The translations under genes and the position numbers were made by a program. DNA of 13,165 bases from Thermomicrobiaceae bacterium (GTDB lineage Bacteria > Chloroflexota > Chloroflexia > Thermomicrobiales > Thermomicrobiaceae): positions 1 through 13,165 of the forward strand of contig SKKR01000041.1 in NCBI GenBank assembly GCA_007123655.1, read 5' to 3'. Below the pieces are notes generated by a model that made no database searches, had not been told where the DNA came from, and saw only the letters and a list, made by a program, of their open reading frames with translations. Positions 6,477-13,165 of the stretch are shown in pieces (the stretch's first letter is position 1; each line of letters begins with the position of its first letter).

Positions 6477-7580
6477 ATGGTTGAGGGGCGGCAACGCGCC
6501 CGTGAACTGGGCATTCGCATCGGAGACCTTCCGACCGGTAAGCACAACGCGATAACGGACGTTGCCGGCGTCAGGGTGGGCCACGCAACGATTAGTTACG
6601 GCACGGCCGATGATCCACCCGGCTCCGGACCGGCGCGGACCGGCGTGACCGTCATCTGGCCGACGAGCGATGACCTGCTGCGACATCCTGTGGCGGCCGG
6701 ATTCTTTGCGCTGAGCGGGACCGGGGAGATGACCGGGCGAAGTGAGATCGAGGAACTCGGTCGAATCTCCACTCCGATCGGCCTGACCAGCACGATGAGC
6801 GTTGGAACGGTTCACGAAGGCATCTGCCGGTATATGGCGGATCATGATCATGGTGTCGGTGGCGAGAATGGTGTGCTGATCCCTGTCGTGGCGGAATGTG
6901 ACGACTCCTACCTCCACGATGCCAGGGGATTTCACGTCACGACGCAGCACGTCTTCGACGCGCTGGACGCGGCGTCCGGCGGTCAGGTCCCGGAAGGCGC
7001 GGTAGGTAGCGGGACTGGCATGCACTCCTTTCGATTCAAAGGGGGTATTGGCACGTCATCCAGGTTCATCCCGGACGAGGTTGGTGGCTGGACCGTGGGT
7101 GTTCTCGTGATGACGAACTTTGGCGCCCGGCATCGCCTGACGATGGACGGAGTACCGGTTGGAAGACACTTGCCACTGGAATCAGAGTCAGGTCCGGATC
7201 GCGACGAAGGGTCCGGAATCGTCATTGTCGCGACGGATGCTCCACTCGACGGCCGTCAACTTGCCCGCTTGGCGAAGCGTGCGGCGCTCGGTCTCGGTCG
7301 AACCGGTTCTGTGGGGGCGGATGGAAGCGGCGAACTGCTGCTCGCGTTCTCAACGACGTATCGACCGAATATGAGCGATTTGGTTGCCAGTCAACGGCTC
7401 ATCGAGAATCACTGGGTCGATCCCATTTTCGAAGCAGCAATAGACGCGTCCGAAGAGTCCGTGCTCAACGCGCTCTGCATGGCGGAGACGACGGATGGAC
7501 GCAGCGGGCGCGTCTTACCGGCGCTCCCACTGGATCGCGTCCGGGCGATTCTTGCCGAACACGGACGCCTGTCGACCTGA
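6477..7580 (+). CDS. P1-family (DmpA/BapA-like) aminopeptidase, self-processing N-terminal nucleophile enzyme
   Basis: A 367-residue protein of the normal length for the P1 (S58) family, which includes the L-aminopeptidase/D-esterase DmpA and beta-peptidyl aminopeptidases. Family motifs present are NAITDVAGVRVGH near the N-terminus, GTGMHSFRFKGGIGTSSR (about 179-196) and EGSGIVIVATDAPL (about 244-257). In the family the precursor cleaves itself before a serine that becomes the N-terminal nucleophile; here that is predicted between G245 and S246. It has no signal peptide. ATG at 6477 is preceded by GGAGGA at ideal spacing, so it is preferred over an in-frame ATG at 6453 that abuts the previous stop. 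It lies 24 bases after the Vps62-like gene, so co-transcription is likely. Substrate could be N-terminal D-residues, beta-peptides or amides; the sequence does not decide. Confidence 0.92.
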   Translation: MVEGRQRARELGIRIGDLPTGKHNAITDVAGVRVGHATISYGTADDPPGSGPARTGVTVIWPTSDDLLRHPVAAGFFALSGTGEMTGRSEIEELGRISTPIGLTSTMSVGTVHEGICRYMADHDHGVGGENGVLIPVVAECDDSYLHDARGFHVTTQHVFDALDAASGGQVPEGAVGSGTGMHSFRFKGGIGTSSRFIPDEVGGWTVGVLVMTNFGARHRLTMDGVPVGRHLPLESESGPDRDEGSGIVIVATDAPLDGRQLARLAKRAALGLGRTGSVGADGSGELLLAFSTTYRPNMSDLVASQRLIENHWVDPIFEAAIDASEESVLNALCMAETTDGRSGRVLPALPLDRVRAILAEHGRLST

Positions 7581-7617
7581 TCGCGGCCCGGTACTGGAAC
7601 ACGGATTGGCTAGGCCC

Positions 7618-8847
7618 TCACGAACCGGCGTTCGCGTACCGGGCGTGAAGTCTGGACAGAGGTGTCGCGCTGACGCCGTGAACCACGATCGAAGAAAAAA
7701 TTACGAGGCTGCCGGCGACCCAGACGATTTCCTGTCCGGTTTCTGAAACCGCGAATGTTGCGTAGTACAGTGCCCCAACACCGAGCGGTCCAAACCAGCC
7801 GAGGAACAACGCGTCCGGCCGCGTGTGTAACGTTCCCACCCAGCGTGATACGAGCAGCATCCACGGGATCCGTCGCAGGAGCAGGATCGCAAGTGCCAGG
7901 AGAACCCCCGCCCAGCCAAGGTCGATCCAGCCGTCGAGCGGAATCGTTATGCCGATCAGTGCAAAGATCGGCACAGTAAAGAAGTGGTCAATAGCACCCT
8001 GTACAGCCTCCAGTTCCTCATCTTCCTGCTGCCCCACCGTCATGTGAAAGACGATCCCGGCAATGAATACCGCCAGCAACCCTTTCGTGCCGGCGAGCGA
8101 GGCAACGCCGAGTGTCGTTAGCGAGAGCGCGAGCGTGAATGTCTTGAACGATTCTCGTTCGATCGCGTGTCGCGCTTCGGCCCAGCCCAGAAGGCGCGCC
8201 GCGGCGTACCCCGCCGCCGCTCCGATCAGGGCGCCAACGCCGATCTCGTACAGAATGCTCTCCAGCACCCAACGTCCGAGTGAGTCGGCGAGCGAACTGC
8301 CGATTACCATGATCGGGAGAATGACGAACGGGTAGGCAAGACCGTCGTTCGCGCCCGATTCTGCCCAGAGCGTGTCGCGAAGCCTCGAAGGAAGGTAGCG
8401 TTCGGCAACGGGGCCCGTGACGATGGAGCTGGCGACGATGGGATCTGTCGGCGTGAGCACCGCTCCGATGAGCACCGCTACCCAGAAGGGGAGATCAAGG
8501 ATGAGCCAGACCAGAAGCCCCGTGGTAATCCACATCAGGGGCATCAGCGCGCCAAGCAGAATAGCGTAAGAGCGAAGGTGGCGGATGAACTCCTGCTTGG
8601 GCAAACGCAGGGCGATTTCCATCAGGGCGATCGCGAGGGCAATCTGAGCTACGTGCTCGATGATCGTTTCCTGGTTGCCCCAGTCGCTGACGTCGATCAG
8701 GTCGAAGACAATCGGTCCACAGAGAACACCAACGAGAAGCGCGACCAGGTTCTCCGAGAGCATCGACTGTTTCAACCACTGGGACAACAATCCCAGCGTT
8801 AGTGCGATGCCGCCAAACAGGACGAGGCCAAGGTCGAAGTCAGTCAC
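7618..8847 (-). CDS. CPA1-family Na+/H+ antiporter (NhaP-like)
   Basis: A 409-residue polytopic inner-membrane protein with roughly 12 hydrophobic segments. Hallmarks of cation:proton antiporter family 1 are present: LTPTDPIVASS (131-140) in the discontinuous helix region and ESGANDGLAYPF (163-174), which carries the Asn-Asp pair (N167, D168) central to ion binding in NhaP-type exchangers. It probably exchanges protons for Na+ or K+ for pH and salt homeostasis; ion preference cannot be read from sequence. The start is GTG at 8847, with GAGGG about 12 bases upstream, slightly far. There is no long C-terminal regulatory domain. It is last in a likely four-gene minus-strand unit, 56 bases after the DUF402 gene, and ends 37 bases from the convergent peptidase gene. 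Confidence 0.92.
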   Translation of the reverse strand: MTDFDLGLVLFGGIALTLGLLSQWLKQSMLSENLVALLVGVLCGPIVFDLIDVSDWGNQETIIEHVAQIALAIALMEIALRLPKQEFIRHLRSYAILLGALMPLMWITTGLLVWLILDLPFWVAVLIGAVLTPTDPIVASSIVTGPVAERYLPSRLRDTLWAESGANDGLAYPFVILPIMVIGSSLADSLGRWVLESILYEIGVGALIGAAAGYAAARLLGWAEARHAIERESFKTFTLALSLTTLGVASLAGTKGLLAVFIAGIVFHMTVGQQEDEELEAVQGAIDHFFTVPIFALIGITIPLDGWIDLGWAGVLLALAILLLRRIPWMLLVSRWVGTLHTRPDALFLGWFGPLGVGALYYATFAVSETGQEIVWVAGSLVIFSSIVVHGVSATPLSRLHARYANAGS

Positions 8848-8903
8848 GCGCTACACACCCTCGAATCCGGTAGACGTCCGCTCCGGGAGGGCCAGTCCGG
8901 GGT

Positions 8904-9431
8904 TCAGGGTCCGATCTGGGCGAACTCCGAAAACGGATACTCACCGGATCGCATCTTTTCGACCAGCGAATCCCGGGCGTCCTGGATCATCGCGTGGAGT
9001 TGCGGCATTTCCCGACAAAGTCCTGACTCGGAGAGCTCGTCCTCATCAAGCACGAAGATCTTTCCGCTGGAGTCCTGGACGACGTCGATAAAGAGGTCAT
9101 GCCAGTAGATCGTCCGACCTCTGACCTCCGTTGGGTGGGTTACATTGCAGTACCAGCCTTTTAACGTTTCTTCGGGGGTGAAGATGGCGAATGCGTTGAA
9201 CGGCAACGTGGTGGAGAAGTACTCGATCAGGTAATCGTCCGGCTCGAATACCAGTTGGCCGATATCAATGCGACGAAACGTCCACGAGGCGCGCACGACG
9301 ACCCAGCCGGGTGGGCTTTCGATCAAGGTCCCGTGGTAGGTTGCCGCTTCACTTCCGTCCGGCCGAAGCTTAACCACCGTAACCTCAGCGCCGAACCGGA
9401 GACCCGCGTCGTTCGCTCTTGAGTCCATCAT
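8904..9431 (-). CDS. DUF402-domain protein, possible nucleoside di/triphosphate hydrolase-like
   Basis: A 175-residue protein with the DUF402 core. The pattern GWYCNVTHP (92-100), then WHDLFIDVVQD (110-120), then FVLDEDEL (126-133) matches the family's beta-barrel with acidic metal-binding residues. Characterised relatives include the Staphylococcus aureus nucleoside tri/diphosphatase Ntdp and the fosfomycin-pathway protein FomD, which hydrolyse nucleotide phosphate esters using divalent metals. The ATG at 9431 overlaps the phosphomannomutase stop as ATGA, so translation is coupled; a second ATG follows directly at 9428. The overlap suggests a role linked to sugar-phosphate or nucleotide-sugar metabolism, but this is inference. 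No signal peptide or membrane segment is present. Confidence 0.85.
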   Translation of the reverse strand: MMDSRANDAGLRFGAEVTVVKLRPDGSEAATYHGTLIESPPGWVVVRASWTFRRIDIGQLVFEPDDYLIEYFSTTLPFNAFAIFTPEETLKGWYCNVTHPTEVRGRTIYWHDLFIDVVQDSSGKIFVLDEDELSESGLCREMPQLHAMIQDARDSLVEKMRSGEYPFSEFAQIGP

Positions 9432-10786
9432 ACGTTCGAAGATCCATTTCCACGGATGATGGCCAGAACTTCATCGGTCTTTTCCCGTAGAAGCCCCGGG
9501 CTCGATGCCTCGACGTTCAGACGGAGCAGCGGTTGTGTATTTGACCCTCGGACGTTGAACCACCAATCGTCATAGCTGACTGTCAGACCGTCCAGGTGAC
9601 TGATCTCGGCGTCGGCATAGTGTTTCTCGATCTTTCGCAAGACCTCGGCCTGATCGCGCACCTCGCTGTTGATCTCGCCTGACCGAACATAGGGATCCAG
9701 CGGCTTAAGAGCTTCCGAGATGGTGCTCGACTCACGTGAGAGGAGCTCGATTACTGTCAAGGCAGCGATGATGCCGGAGTCCGCATACCAGTTGTCCCGG
9801 AAATAGAAGTGCCCCGAGTGCTCGCCGCCAAATGCGGCGTCATGCTTTCGCATGGTGGACTTGATGTAGGAGTGCCCGACCCTGGAGACGATTCCTTTCC
9901 CGCCTTGGGCCTCGATCATCTCCTCGACTGATCGGGAACAGATGAGGTTGTACACGATGGTCGCGCCGGGGTGCTTGTCCAGCATCGCTTTCCCAACGAG
10001 CGTTGTAATCATGTCTCCGCCTACGAACTCTCCGTGTTCGTCAAGGATGAACATGCGGTCGGCGTCGCCATCGAATGCGATGCCAAAGTCAGCGCCATGT
10101 TCTGCGATCGCTTTGCGGAGGTCCTCGACGTTCTCCGGTTCAATCGGATTTGCCAGGTGGTTCGGGAACCGGCCATCGAGCTCAAAATAGAGCGGGATGA
10201 TCTCCACCGGCAGCTTCCCGAAGACCGCGGGCACGATCTTGCCGGCCATCCCGTTGCCTGCGTCGATCGCGATCTTCATCGGGCGAACCCGGTCGATATC
10301 GATCAGCGACAGCACGTGCTGGGCAAATGGCTCCAGCAGGTCTCGCTCGTGAATTGCGCCACGAGCGTCCGGCTCATTGAATCGGTTTTGCTCGACGAGG
10401 TCCCGAATCTCGCCGATTCCTTCGTCCATGCTTAGCGCCCGAGCTTCCGAGCGGCTGATCTTGAAGCCGTTGTACTCTGGCGGGTTGTGGGACGCGGTCA
10501 CCATCACGCCACCATCGAACCCGTACTTGCCGACGGCGAAGTAGAGCGCGTCTGTGCTGACCAGACCAACGTCACAGACATCAGCGCCCTGATCGAGTAC
10601 TCCATCGATGAGCGCGCTGGAGAGCGATGGAGACGACAGGCGCATATCACGGCCGACGACGATCTCCTGAGCATCGAGGTACTTGACCAGCGCCCGCCCG
10701 ATCTTGTAGGCGATCTCCGGATAGAGTTCGTCGGGGTAGATGCCGCGGATGTCGTACGCCTTGAAGATATCTGGCAACGTCGTCAT
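9428..10786 (-). CDS. phosphomannomutase/phosphoglucomutase (alpha-D-phosphohexomutase)
   Basis: A 452-residue cytoplasmic enzyme with the four domains of the alpha-D-phosphohexomutase superfamily in order. The phosphoserine loop is TASHNPPEYNGFK with catalytic S99, the metal loop is DGDADR (239-244), the sugar-binding loop is GEHSGH (321-326) and the phosphate-binding loop is RGSNTQPLLR (413-422). It interconverts hexose 1- and 6-phosphates, feeding GDP-mannose and UDP-glucose synthesis. The GEHSGH motif is that of the PMM/PGM (AlgC/ManB-type) subgroup and not the phosphoglucosamine mutase GlmM. ATG at 10786 has a perfect AGGAGGT at 7-base spacing; a longer in-frame start at 10828 is rejected. 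It lies 108 bases downstream of the Nif3 gene, with a candidate internal promoter, and overlaps the DUF402 gene by 4 bases. Confidence 0.95.
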   Translation of the reverse strand: MTTLPDIFKAYDIRGIYPDELYPEIAYKIGRALVKYLDAQEIVVGRDMRLSSPSLSSALIDGVLDQGADVCDVGLVSTDALYFAVGKYGFDGGVMVTASHNPPEYNGFKISRSEARALSMDEGIGEIRDLVEQNRFNEPDARGAIHERDLLEPFAQHVLSLIDIDRVRPMKIAIDAGNGMAGKIVPAVFGKLPVEIIPLYFELDGRFPNHLANPIEPENVEDLRKAIAEHGADFGIAFDGDADRMFILDEHGEFVGGDMITTLVGKAMLDKHPGATIVYNLICSRSVEEMIEAQGGKGIVSRVGHSYIKSTMRKHDAAFGGEHSGHFYFRDNWYADSGIIAALTVIELLSRESSTISEALKPLDPYVRSGEINSEVRDQAEVLRKIEKHYADAEISHLDGLTVSYDDWWFNVRGSNTQPLLRLNVEASSPGLLREKTDEVLAIIRGNGSSNV

Positions 10787-10861
10787 CGTCTGTACCTCCT
10801 CATGCCTGCGCGGGCGACGGTGCGGCAATCGCTAACCCGGAATGCTGAAGCCGTCTCCAAG

Positions 10862-10870
10862 ATAGTAGCA
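10862..10870 (-). promoter_or_regulatory. candidate extended -10 promoter for the phosphomannomutase gene
   Basis: On the minus strand this reads TGcTACTAT, about 75 bases before the phosphomannomutase ATG and just after the Nif3 stop. It has the same TGnTACTAT form as the element at 4178-4186, again without a clear -35. It would allow phosphomannomutase, DUF402 and antiporter to be transcribed independently of Nif3. Confidence 0.35.
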
Positions 10871-10894
10871 GAGCGCTTGCCATTGGCGGCTATG

Positions 10895-11653
10895 CTAGAG
10901 CGGATTCGGATCATATACGTAGGAACTCTCGACGCCGAATCGCTCGCTGATGCGAGAACCGAGTGCCTGGACTCCAAGCCGCTCGGTGGCTTCGTGTCCG
11001 GCGACGAGGACACTGACGCCGAGTTCCCTGGCCAGCGCCATCGTCGGTTCTCTGGCGTCCCCGGTGATCAACACCTGACAGCTCCGCCTGGCGGCTTCTT
11101 CAAGCGCTGGATAGCCTGATCCGCTCAGTACCGCAATCCGCTCGATGGGTTCCGGCCCGCCCTCAAGCATTATTGGTGAATGACCGGCAATTCTGGACAC
11201 GCGTTGCGTGATCTCTTCCATGGACAGCGGGCGACTGGATGAAGCGATGAACCCTATTGCGGGTGGGCCGAAGATGTCGAGTGGAGCTGACAGCGTCAGT
11301 CCAAGCTCCTGGATCAGTCTGGCGTTGTTGCCCAATTCCGGGTGACCGTCAAGTGGGAGGTGATACCCGATCAGGTTGATGTCGTTGGCAAGCAGCGCCT
11401 TCAGCCGGTGCCGGACAGGCCCGCAAATGTCCCCAACCTGTCCGTTCAGTACGAGACCATGGTGGACGAGGAGCGCATCGCACCCGTGCTCGAGTGCTGC
11501 CTGGATCGAGTACTGGTTTGCACTTACCGCCAGCGTGACGGAGCGGATCTCCTCGTTCCCCTCGATCTGCAGGCCGTTGAGCGCAACGTCCTGAAAGCTT
11601 CCAGTGTCGAGTAGCTCCGAGCAAAACTCCACGATGGCGTCTCTTTCGGCCAT
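10895..11653 (-). CDS. Nif3-like dinuclear metal centre protein (YbgI/DUF34 family)
   Basis: A 252-residue protein of the short Nif3 form without the PII-like insertion seen in longer members. Conserved metal ligands are visible: H64-H65 (LLVHHG), D102 (YHLPLDGHPELGNN region) and H220 with E224 (AGHEATE). These positions parallel H63, H64, D101, H215 and E219 that I recall for E. coli YbgI, whose hexameric toroid holds a dinuclear metal site in each subunit. The family is often labelled GTP cyclohydrolase I type 2, but its physiological function is unsettled. Metal storage, hydrolase or damage-control roles have been proposed. ATG at 11653 follows AAGGAGG at 4-base spacing; a 26-residue upstream extension is rejected. 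It is divergent from the PHP gene and heads the minus-strand unit. Confidence 0.92.
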   Translation of the reverse strand: MAERDAIVEFCSELLDTGSFQDVALNGLQIEGNEEIRSVTLAVSANQYSIQAALEHGCDALLVHHGLVLNGQVGDICGPVRHRLKALLANDINLIGYHLPLDGHPELGNNARLIQELGLTLSAPLDIFGPPAIGFIASSSRPLSMEEITQRVSRIAGHSPIMLEGGPEPIERIAVLSGSGYPALEEAARRSCQVLITGDAREPTMALARELGVSVLVAGHEATERLGVQALGSRISERFGVESSYVYDPNPL

Positions 11654-11676
11654 TCTTCCTCCTTCCCGACCCAGTG

Positions 11677-11689
11677 ATTCCAATGGAAT
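11677..11689. repeat. 13-bp palindrome in the nif3-like gene leader
   Basis: ATTCCA and TGGAAT flank a single central A, a perfect 6+1+6 inverted repeat 24-36 bases upstream of the Nif3-like start. It could be an operator half-site pair or chance. Confidence 0.3.
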
Positions 11690-11765
11690 TCTGCCACTCT
11701 CTCGTGATCCGCGTTCCGCCGGGCGAGGCACGAGGCGCGCGCCGCCAGTCAGCCGGGTTGAACGA

Positions 11766-11771
11766 TATACT
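11766..11771 (+). promoter_or_regulatory. candidate -10 element of the PHP-domain gene
   Basis: TATACT, a near-consensus -10 hexamer, lies about 55 bases before the chosen ATG. The -35 spacing region is GC-rich and unconvincing. It supports a transcript start near 11778, leaving a short leader before either candidate ATG. Confidence 0.4.
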
Positions 11772-11826
11772 TGGGCAGTCTGGCGAGAACGATTCGACCT
11801 GAATGCCGAGAGGAACCCAACAGACG

Positions 11827-12813
11827 ATGGCCGATCAGAACAAGCTTCTGCGAGCGGACGACGCAGTCGACCTGCACATGCACACGATCGCCAGCGACGG
11901 AGACTGGACGCCGAAGCAGCTTGTCGATTACCTGGTTGAGCGCAACTTCCGGGTCGTTGCGGTCTGTGATCACGATACGATGCGCTCTGTCGATGAGGTC
12001 ATCGAACGTGCCCTGCCAAGCGGAATGACGGTGATCCCGGGAATCGAAGTGACGACCGAGTGGGACAACCGTCAGTGGCATTTGCTCGTCTACAACGTGG
12101 ACCCGGAGTTGCCGCGAGCGCGGGCCTTTCGCACGCTGATCAAGGAGCAGGATGACAACCTGCGTGCCGCGGCGGAACGGGCAATCCAGCTTGTTGAAAA
12201 TCAGGGATATGAACTCAAGTCGCTCGATGAGGTCGTCAACGGCCGGGCGCTGATTCCGGTTCACGTGTTACAGACCATCATCAAGGACGGTCACGCCAGC
12301 AATCTGATGACAGCTCACCGGCTCGTCATCAACGCAGGTGAAGACTTGAAGGTCGATACCCCGCTGGACCGGACGGTCGCCGCGGCGAAGGAAGCCGGCG
12401 GGGTCTGCGTGGTCGCGCATCCCGGAAGAGATGACGGAGCGGGCATTATGGACGCCAAGCAGCTCGATCGGATGCTGTCGAACATTGATGTTGATGGGCT
12501 CGAAGGCCACTACCGCTCCTACTCGGATGACGACACCGTGAAGTACCGGTCGATGGCGCTGGAGCGGAACCTGGTCGTGACCTGCGGGTCTGATTCTCAC
12601 GCACCCGGCCGACCCGTCGATCCGAAGCCACACGCCGCGAGGTGGGTTGGGCCGTTTCTTCGACGGCTCGAGTTCGTGATCGAGCCGTTTGGCGGCGTGT
12701 CCTGGAAGCCCGGAGCACCGGATGCTTCGACGTTGCAGAACGAATCAAAACGTGCGGCGCAGCAATCGAATACCACGTCGTCACCGTTACAACCGCTGAG
12801 CGCACGGCGCTAA
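11827..12813 (+). CDS. PHP-domain phosphoesterase
   Basis: A 328-residue protein with the full polymerase-and-histidinol-phosphatase (PHP) metal site. The ligands are H17 and H19 (VDLHMHT), D24 (ASDGDW), H49 (CDHDT), E74 (PGIEVT), H198 (VAHPGR) and D256 and H258 (GSDSHA). The arrangement resembles the YciV/RNase AM group, which hydrolyses 3',5'-nucleoside bisphosphates or short RNA using a trinuclear metal centre; histidinol phosphatase is less likely because no histidine genes are nearby. The last 35 or so residues are Ser/Gln/Thr-rich and probably disordered. The start is uncertain: ATG at 11827 lies 12 bases after AGAGGA, and an in-frame ATG at 11803 would add eight residues. The gene is divergent from the Nif3-like gene and followed by tRNA-Thr. 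The domain is certain; the substrate is not. Confidence 0.9.
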   Translation: MADQNKLLRADDAVDLHMHTIASDGDWTPKQLVDYLVERNFRVVAVCDHDTMRSVDEVIERALPSGMTVIPGIEVTTEWDNRQWHLLVYNVDPELPRARAFRTLIKEQDDNLRAAAERAIQLVENQGYELKSLDEVVNGRALIPVHVLQTIIKDGHASNLMTAHRLVINAGEDLKVDTPLDRTVAAAKEAGGVCVVAHPGRDDGAGIMDAKQLDRMLSNIDVDGLEGHYRSYSDDDTVKYRSMALERNLVVTCGSDSHAPGRPVDPKPHAARWVGPFLRRLEFVIEPFGGVSWKPGAPDASTLQNESKRAAQQSNTTSSPLQPLSARR

Positions 12814-12862
12814 CGCACGCTTTGACGTACGTCGCATACTGGCGAAGCCGGGTCGGCTGAAG

Positions 12863-12868
12863 TATCAT
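12863..12868 (+). promoter_or_regulatory. candidate -10 element of tRNA-Thr
   Basis: TATCAT lies 14 bases before the mature tRNA 5' end, a position suited to a short precursor leader. A poor -35 match (CTGGCG at 12839-12844, 18-base spacing) makes this weak. Confidence 0.3.
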
Positions 12869-12882
12869 TCCGGATGAGTTGC

Positions 12883-12958
12883 GCCCACGTAGCTCAGGAG
12901 GCAGAGCACATTCTTGGTAAGAATGAGGTCCCCGGTTCGAGTCCGGGCGTGGGCTCCA
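12883..12958 (+). tRNA. tRNA-Thr (anticodon GGT)
   Basis: The sequence folds as a 76-base cloverleaf. The acceptor stem is GCCCACG with CGTGGGC, the D stem GCTC with GAGC, the anticodon stem CATTC with GAATG, and the T stem CCCGG with CCGGG around TTCGAGT. All pairs are Watson-Crick. The anticodon loop TTGGTAA places GGT at positions 34-36, reading ACC and ACT threonine codons. The discriminator base is T and the terminal CCA is encoded. It lies between the PHP gene and the unidentified gene at 13093. No copy of its 3' end is seen in the remaining 207 bases, so there is no sign of an integrated element. Confidence 0.97.
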
Positions 12959-13015
12959 GGCCATTGATTTCCCCATAAACACGGGCAAAACCGGACCTCT
13001 CCTCTCCAGAACCGG

Positions 13016-13044
13016 CGGTTGGCCTACTGCCACAGCGCTAACCG
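13016..13044 (+). terminator. weak hairpin downstream of tRNA-Thr
   Basis: CGGTTGGC (13016-13023) can pair with GCTAACCG (13037-13044) over 8 positions including one G-U pair, with a 13-base loop. No T run follows, so termination is doubtful; it may affect the end of the tRNA precursor or be incidental. Confidence 0.2.
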
Positions 13045-13050
13045 ACACCA

Positions 13051-13069
13051 TACTTTCATTCCGAAAGTA
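13051..13069. repeat. perfect inverted repeat upstream of the last gene, possible operator
   Basis: TACTTTC (13051-13057) and GAAAGTA (13063-13069) form a perfect 7-bp inverted repeat around ATTCC. It lies 23 bases before the ATG at 13093 and covers a TACTTT that could serve as a -10. A 19-bp AT-rich palindrome in this position suits a dimeric repressor site, though a hairpin in the leader RNA is equally possible. Confidence 0.4.
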
Positions 13070-13092
13070 GCTGCGTTTGAGAGGAGTCGCAC

Positions 13093-13165
13093 ATGATTCG
13101 TTTTGCTATTGAGACCGCCGTGCTGCCGGATACCTATCAGGCGGTCGCCCGTTCCTTCCGCCGCG
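13093..13165 (+). CDS. unidentified protein, N-terminal fragment
   Basis: The first 24 codons of a gene running off the window. The ATG follows AGAGGAG at about 6-base spacing, a strong ribosome binding site, and codon use is like its neighbours. The visible peptide begins MIRFAIETAVLP and continues into a basic stretch ending SFRR. It has no clear signal peptide and is too short to assign to a family. Confidence 0.7.
   Translation, partial: MIRFAIETAVLPDTYQAVARSFRR

Noticed and set aside
10487..11119. Plus-strand 210-codon frame spanning the phosphomannomutase start and the Nif3 end
   Set aside because: It crosses two well-supported minus-strand genes, lacks a ribosome binding site and has no recognisable motif.
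12824..12833. GACGTACGTC palindrome and overlapping TTGACG as a tRNA promoter -35
   Set aside because: No -10-like hexamer lies 16-18 bases downstream of TTGACG.
12446..13051. Minus-strand reading frame of 201 codons crossing the tRNA
   Set aside because: It is antisense to the PHP gene and tRNA-Thr. Its PDSNRGPHSYQECALP-type peptide is the familiar artefact of translating the complement of a tRNA gene.
12883..13165. tRNA-Thr as an attachment site for an integrated element
   Set aside because: No integrase, no repeat of the tRNA 3' end and no change of gene character is visible downstream within the window.

Overview
This is a moderately GC-rich (about 60% by eye) bacterial chromosomal segment. 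It carries 13 protein-coding genes, two of them cut by the window edges, and one tRNA. There are no insertion sequences, integrases, CRISPR repeats or phage genes. The gene types fit a Chloroflexota (Thermomicrobia-like) or possibly actinobacterial genome: a YcaQ-like winged-helix protein, an enolase-superfamily sugar-acid dehydratase, a P1-family peptidase, a DUF402 protein behind a phosphomannomutase, a Nif3 protein and GTG/TTG starts. This placement is inference from gene content only.

Layout. 1-153 (+): C-terminal end of a D-threonine aldolase/D-serine dehydratase-like enzyme. 228-1214 (-): a MerR/excisionase-type regulator followed downstream by a small CxxC...CxxC zinc-binding protein; a hairpin separates them from the convergent aldolase end. 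1397-1615 (+): infA (translation initiation factor IF-1) alone, away from the ribosomal protein operons, with an extended -10 promoter and a terminator-like hairpin plus T-rich tract in its leader. 1625-4037 (-): a probable two-gene unit, YcaQ-like DNA glycosylase family protein then an enolase-superfamily enzyme. 4238-7580 (+): a tightly packed three-gene unit of a four-helix membrane protein, a large Vps62-like/coiled-coil/transmembrane protein and a P1-family self-processing aminopeptidase. 7618-11653 (-): Nif3-like metal protein, phosphomannomutase/phosphoglucomutase, DUF402 protein (ATGA overlap) and a CPA1 Na+/H+ antiporter. 11827-12813 (+): PHP-domain phosphoesterase. 12883-12958 (+): tRNA-Thr(GGT) with encoded CCA. 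13093-end (+): start of an unidentified gene behind a short perfect inverted repeat.

How the genes may work together. Most of the content is housekeeping: translation initiation, a tRNA, hexose-phosphate interconversion, ion homeostasis, nucleotide and phosphate-ester hydrolysis, and possible DNA repair. The least explained part is 4238-7580, where a Vps62-like protein with a coiled coil and a four-helix membrane anchor is translationally coupled to a small membrane protein and followed after 24 bases by a peptidase. That is the best candidate for an undescribed functional unit, but the evidence is only gene arrangement and domain architecture. The second notable point is the enolase-superfamily enzyme, whose spacing matches galactonate dehydratase but which lacks one of the two expected catalytic histidines.
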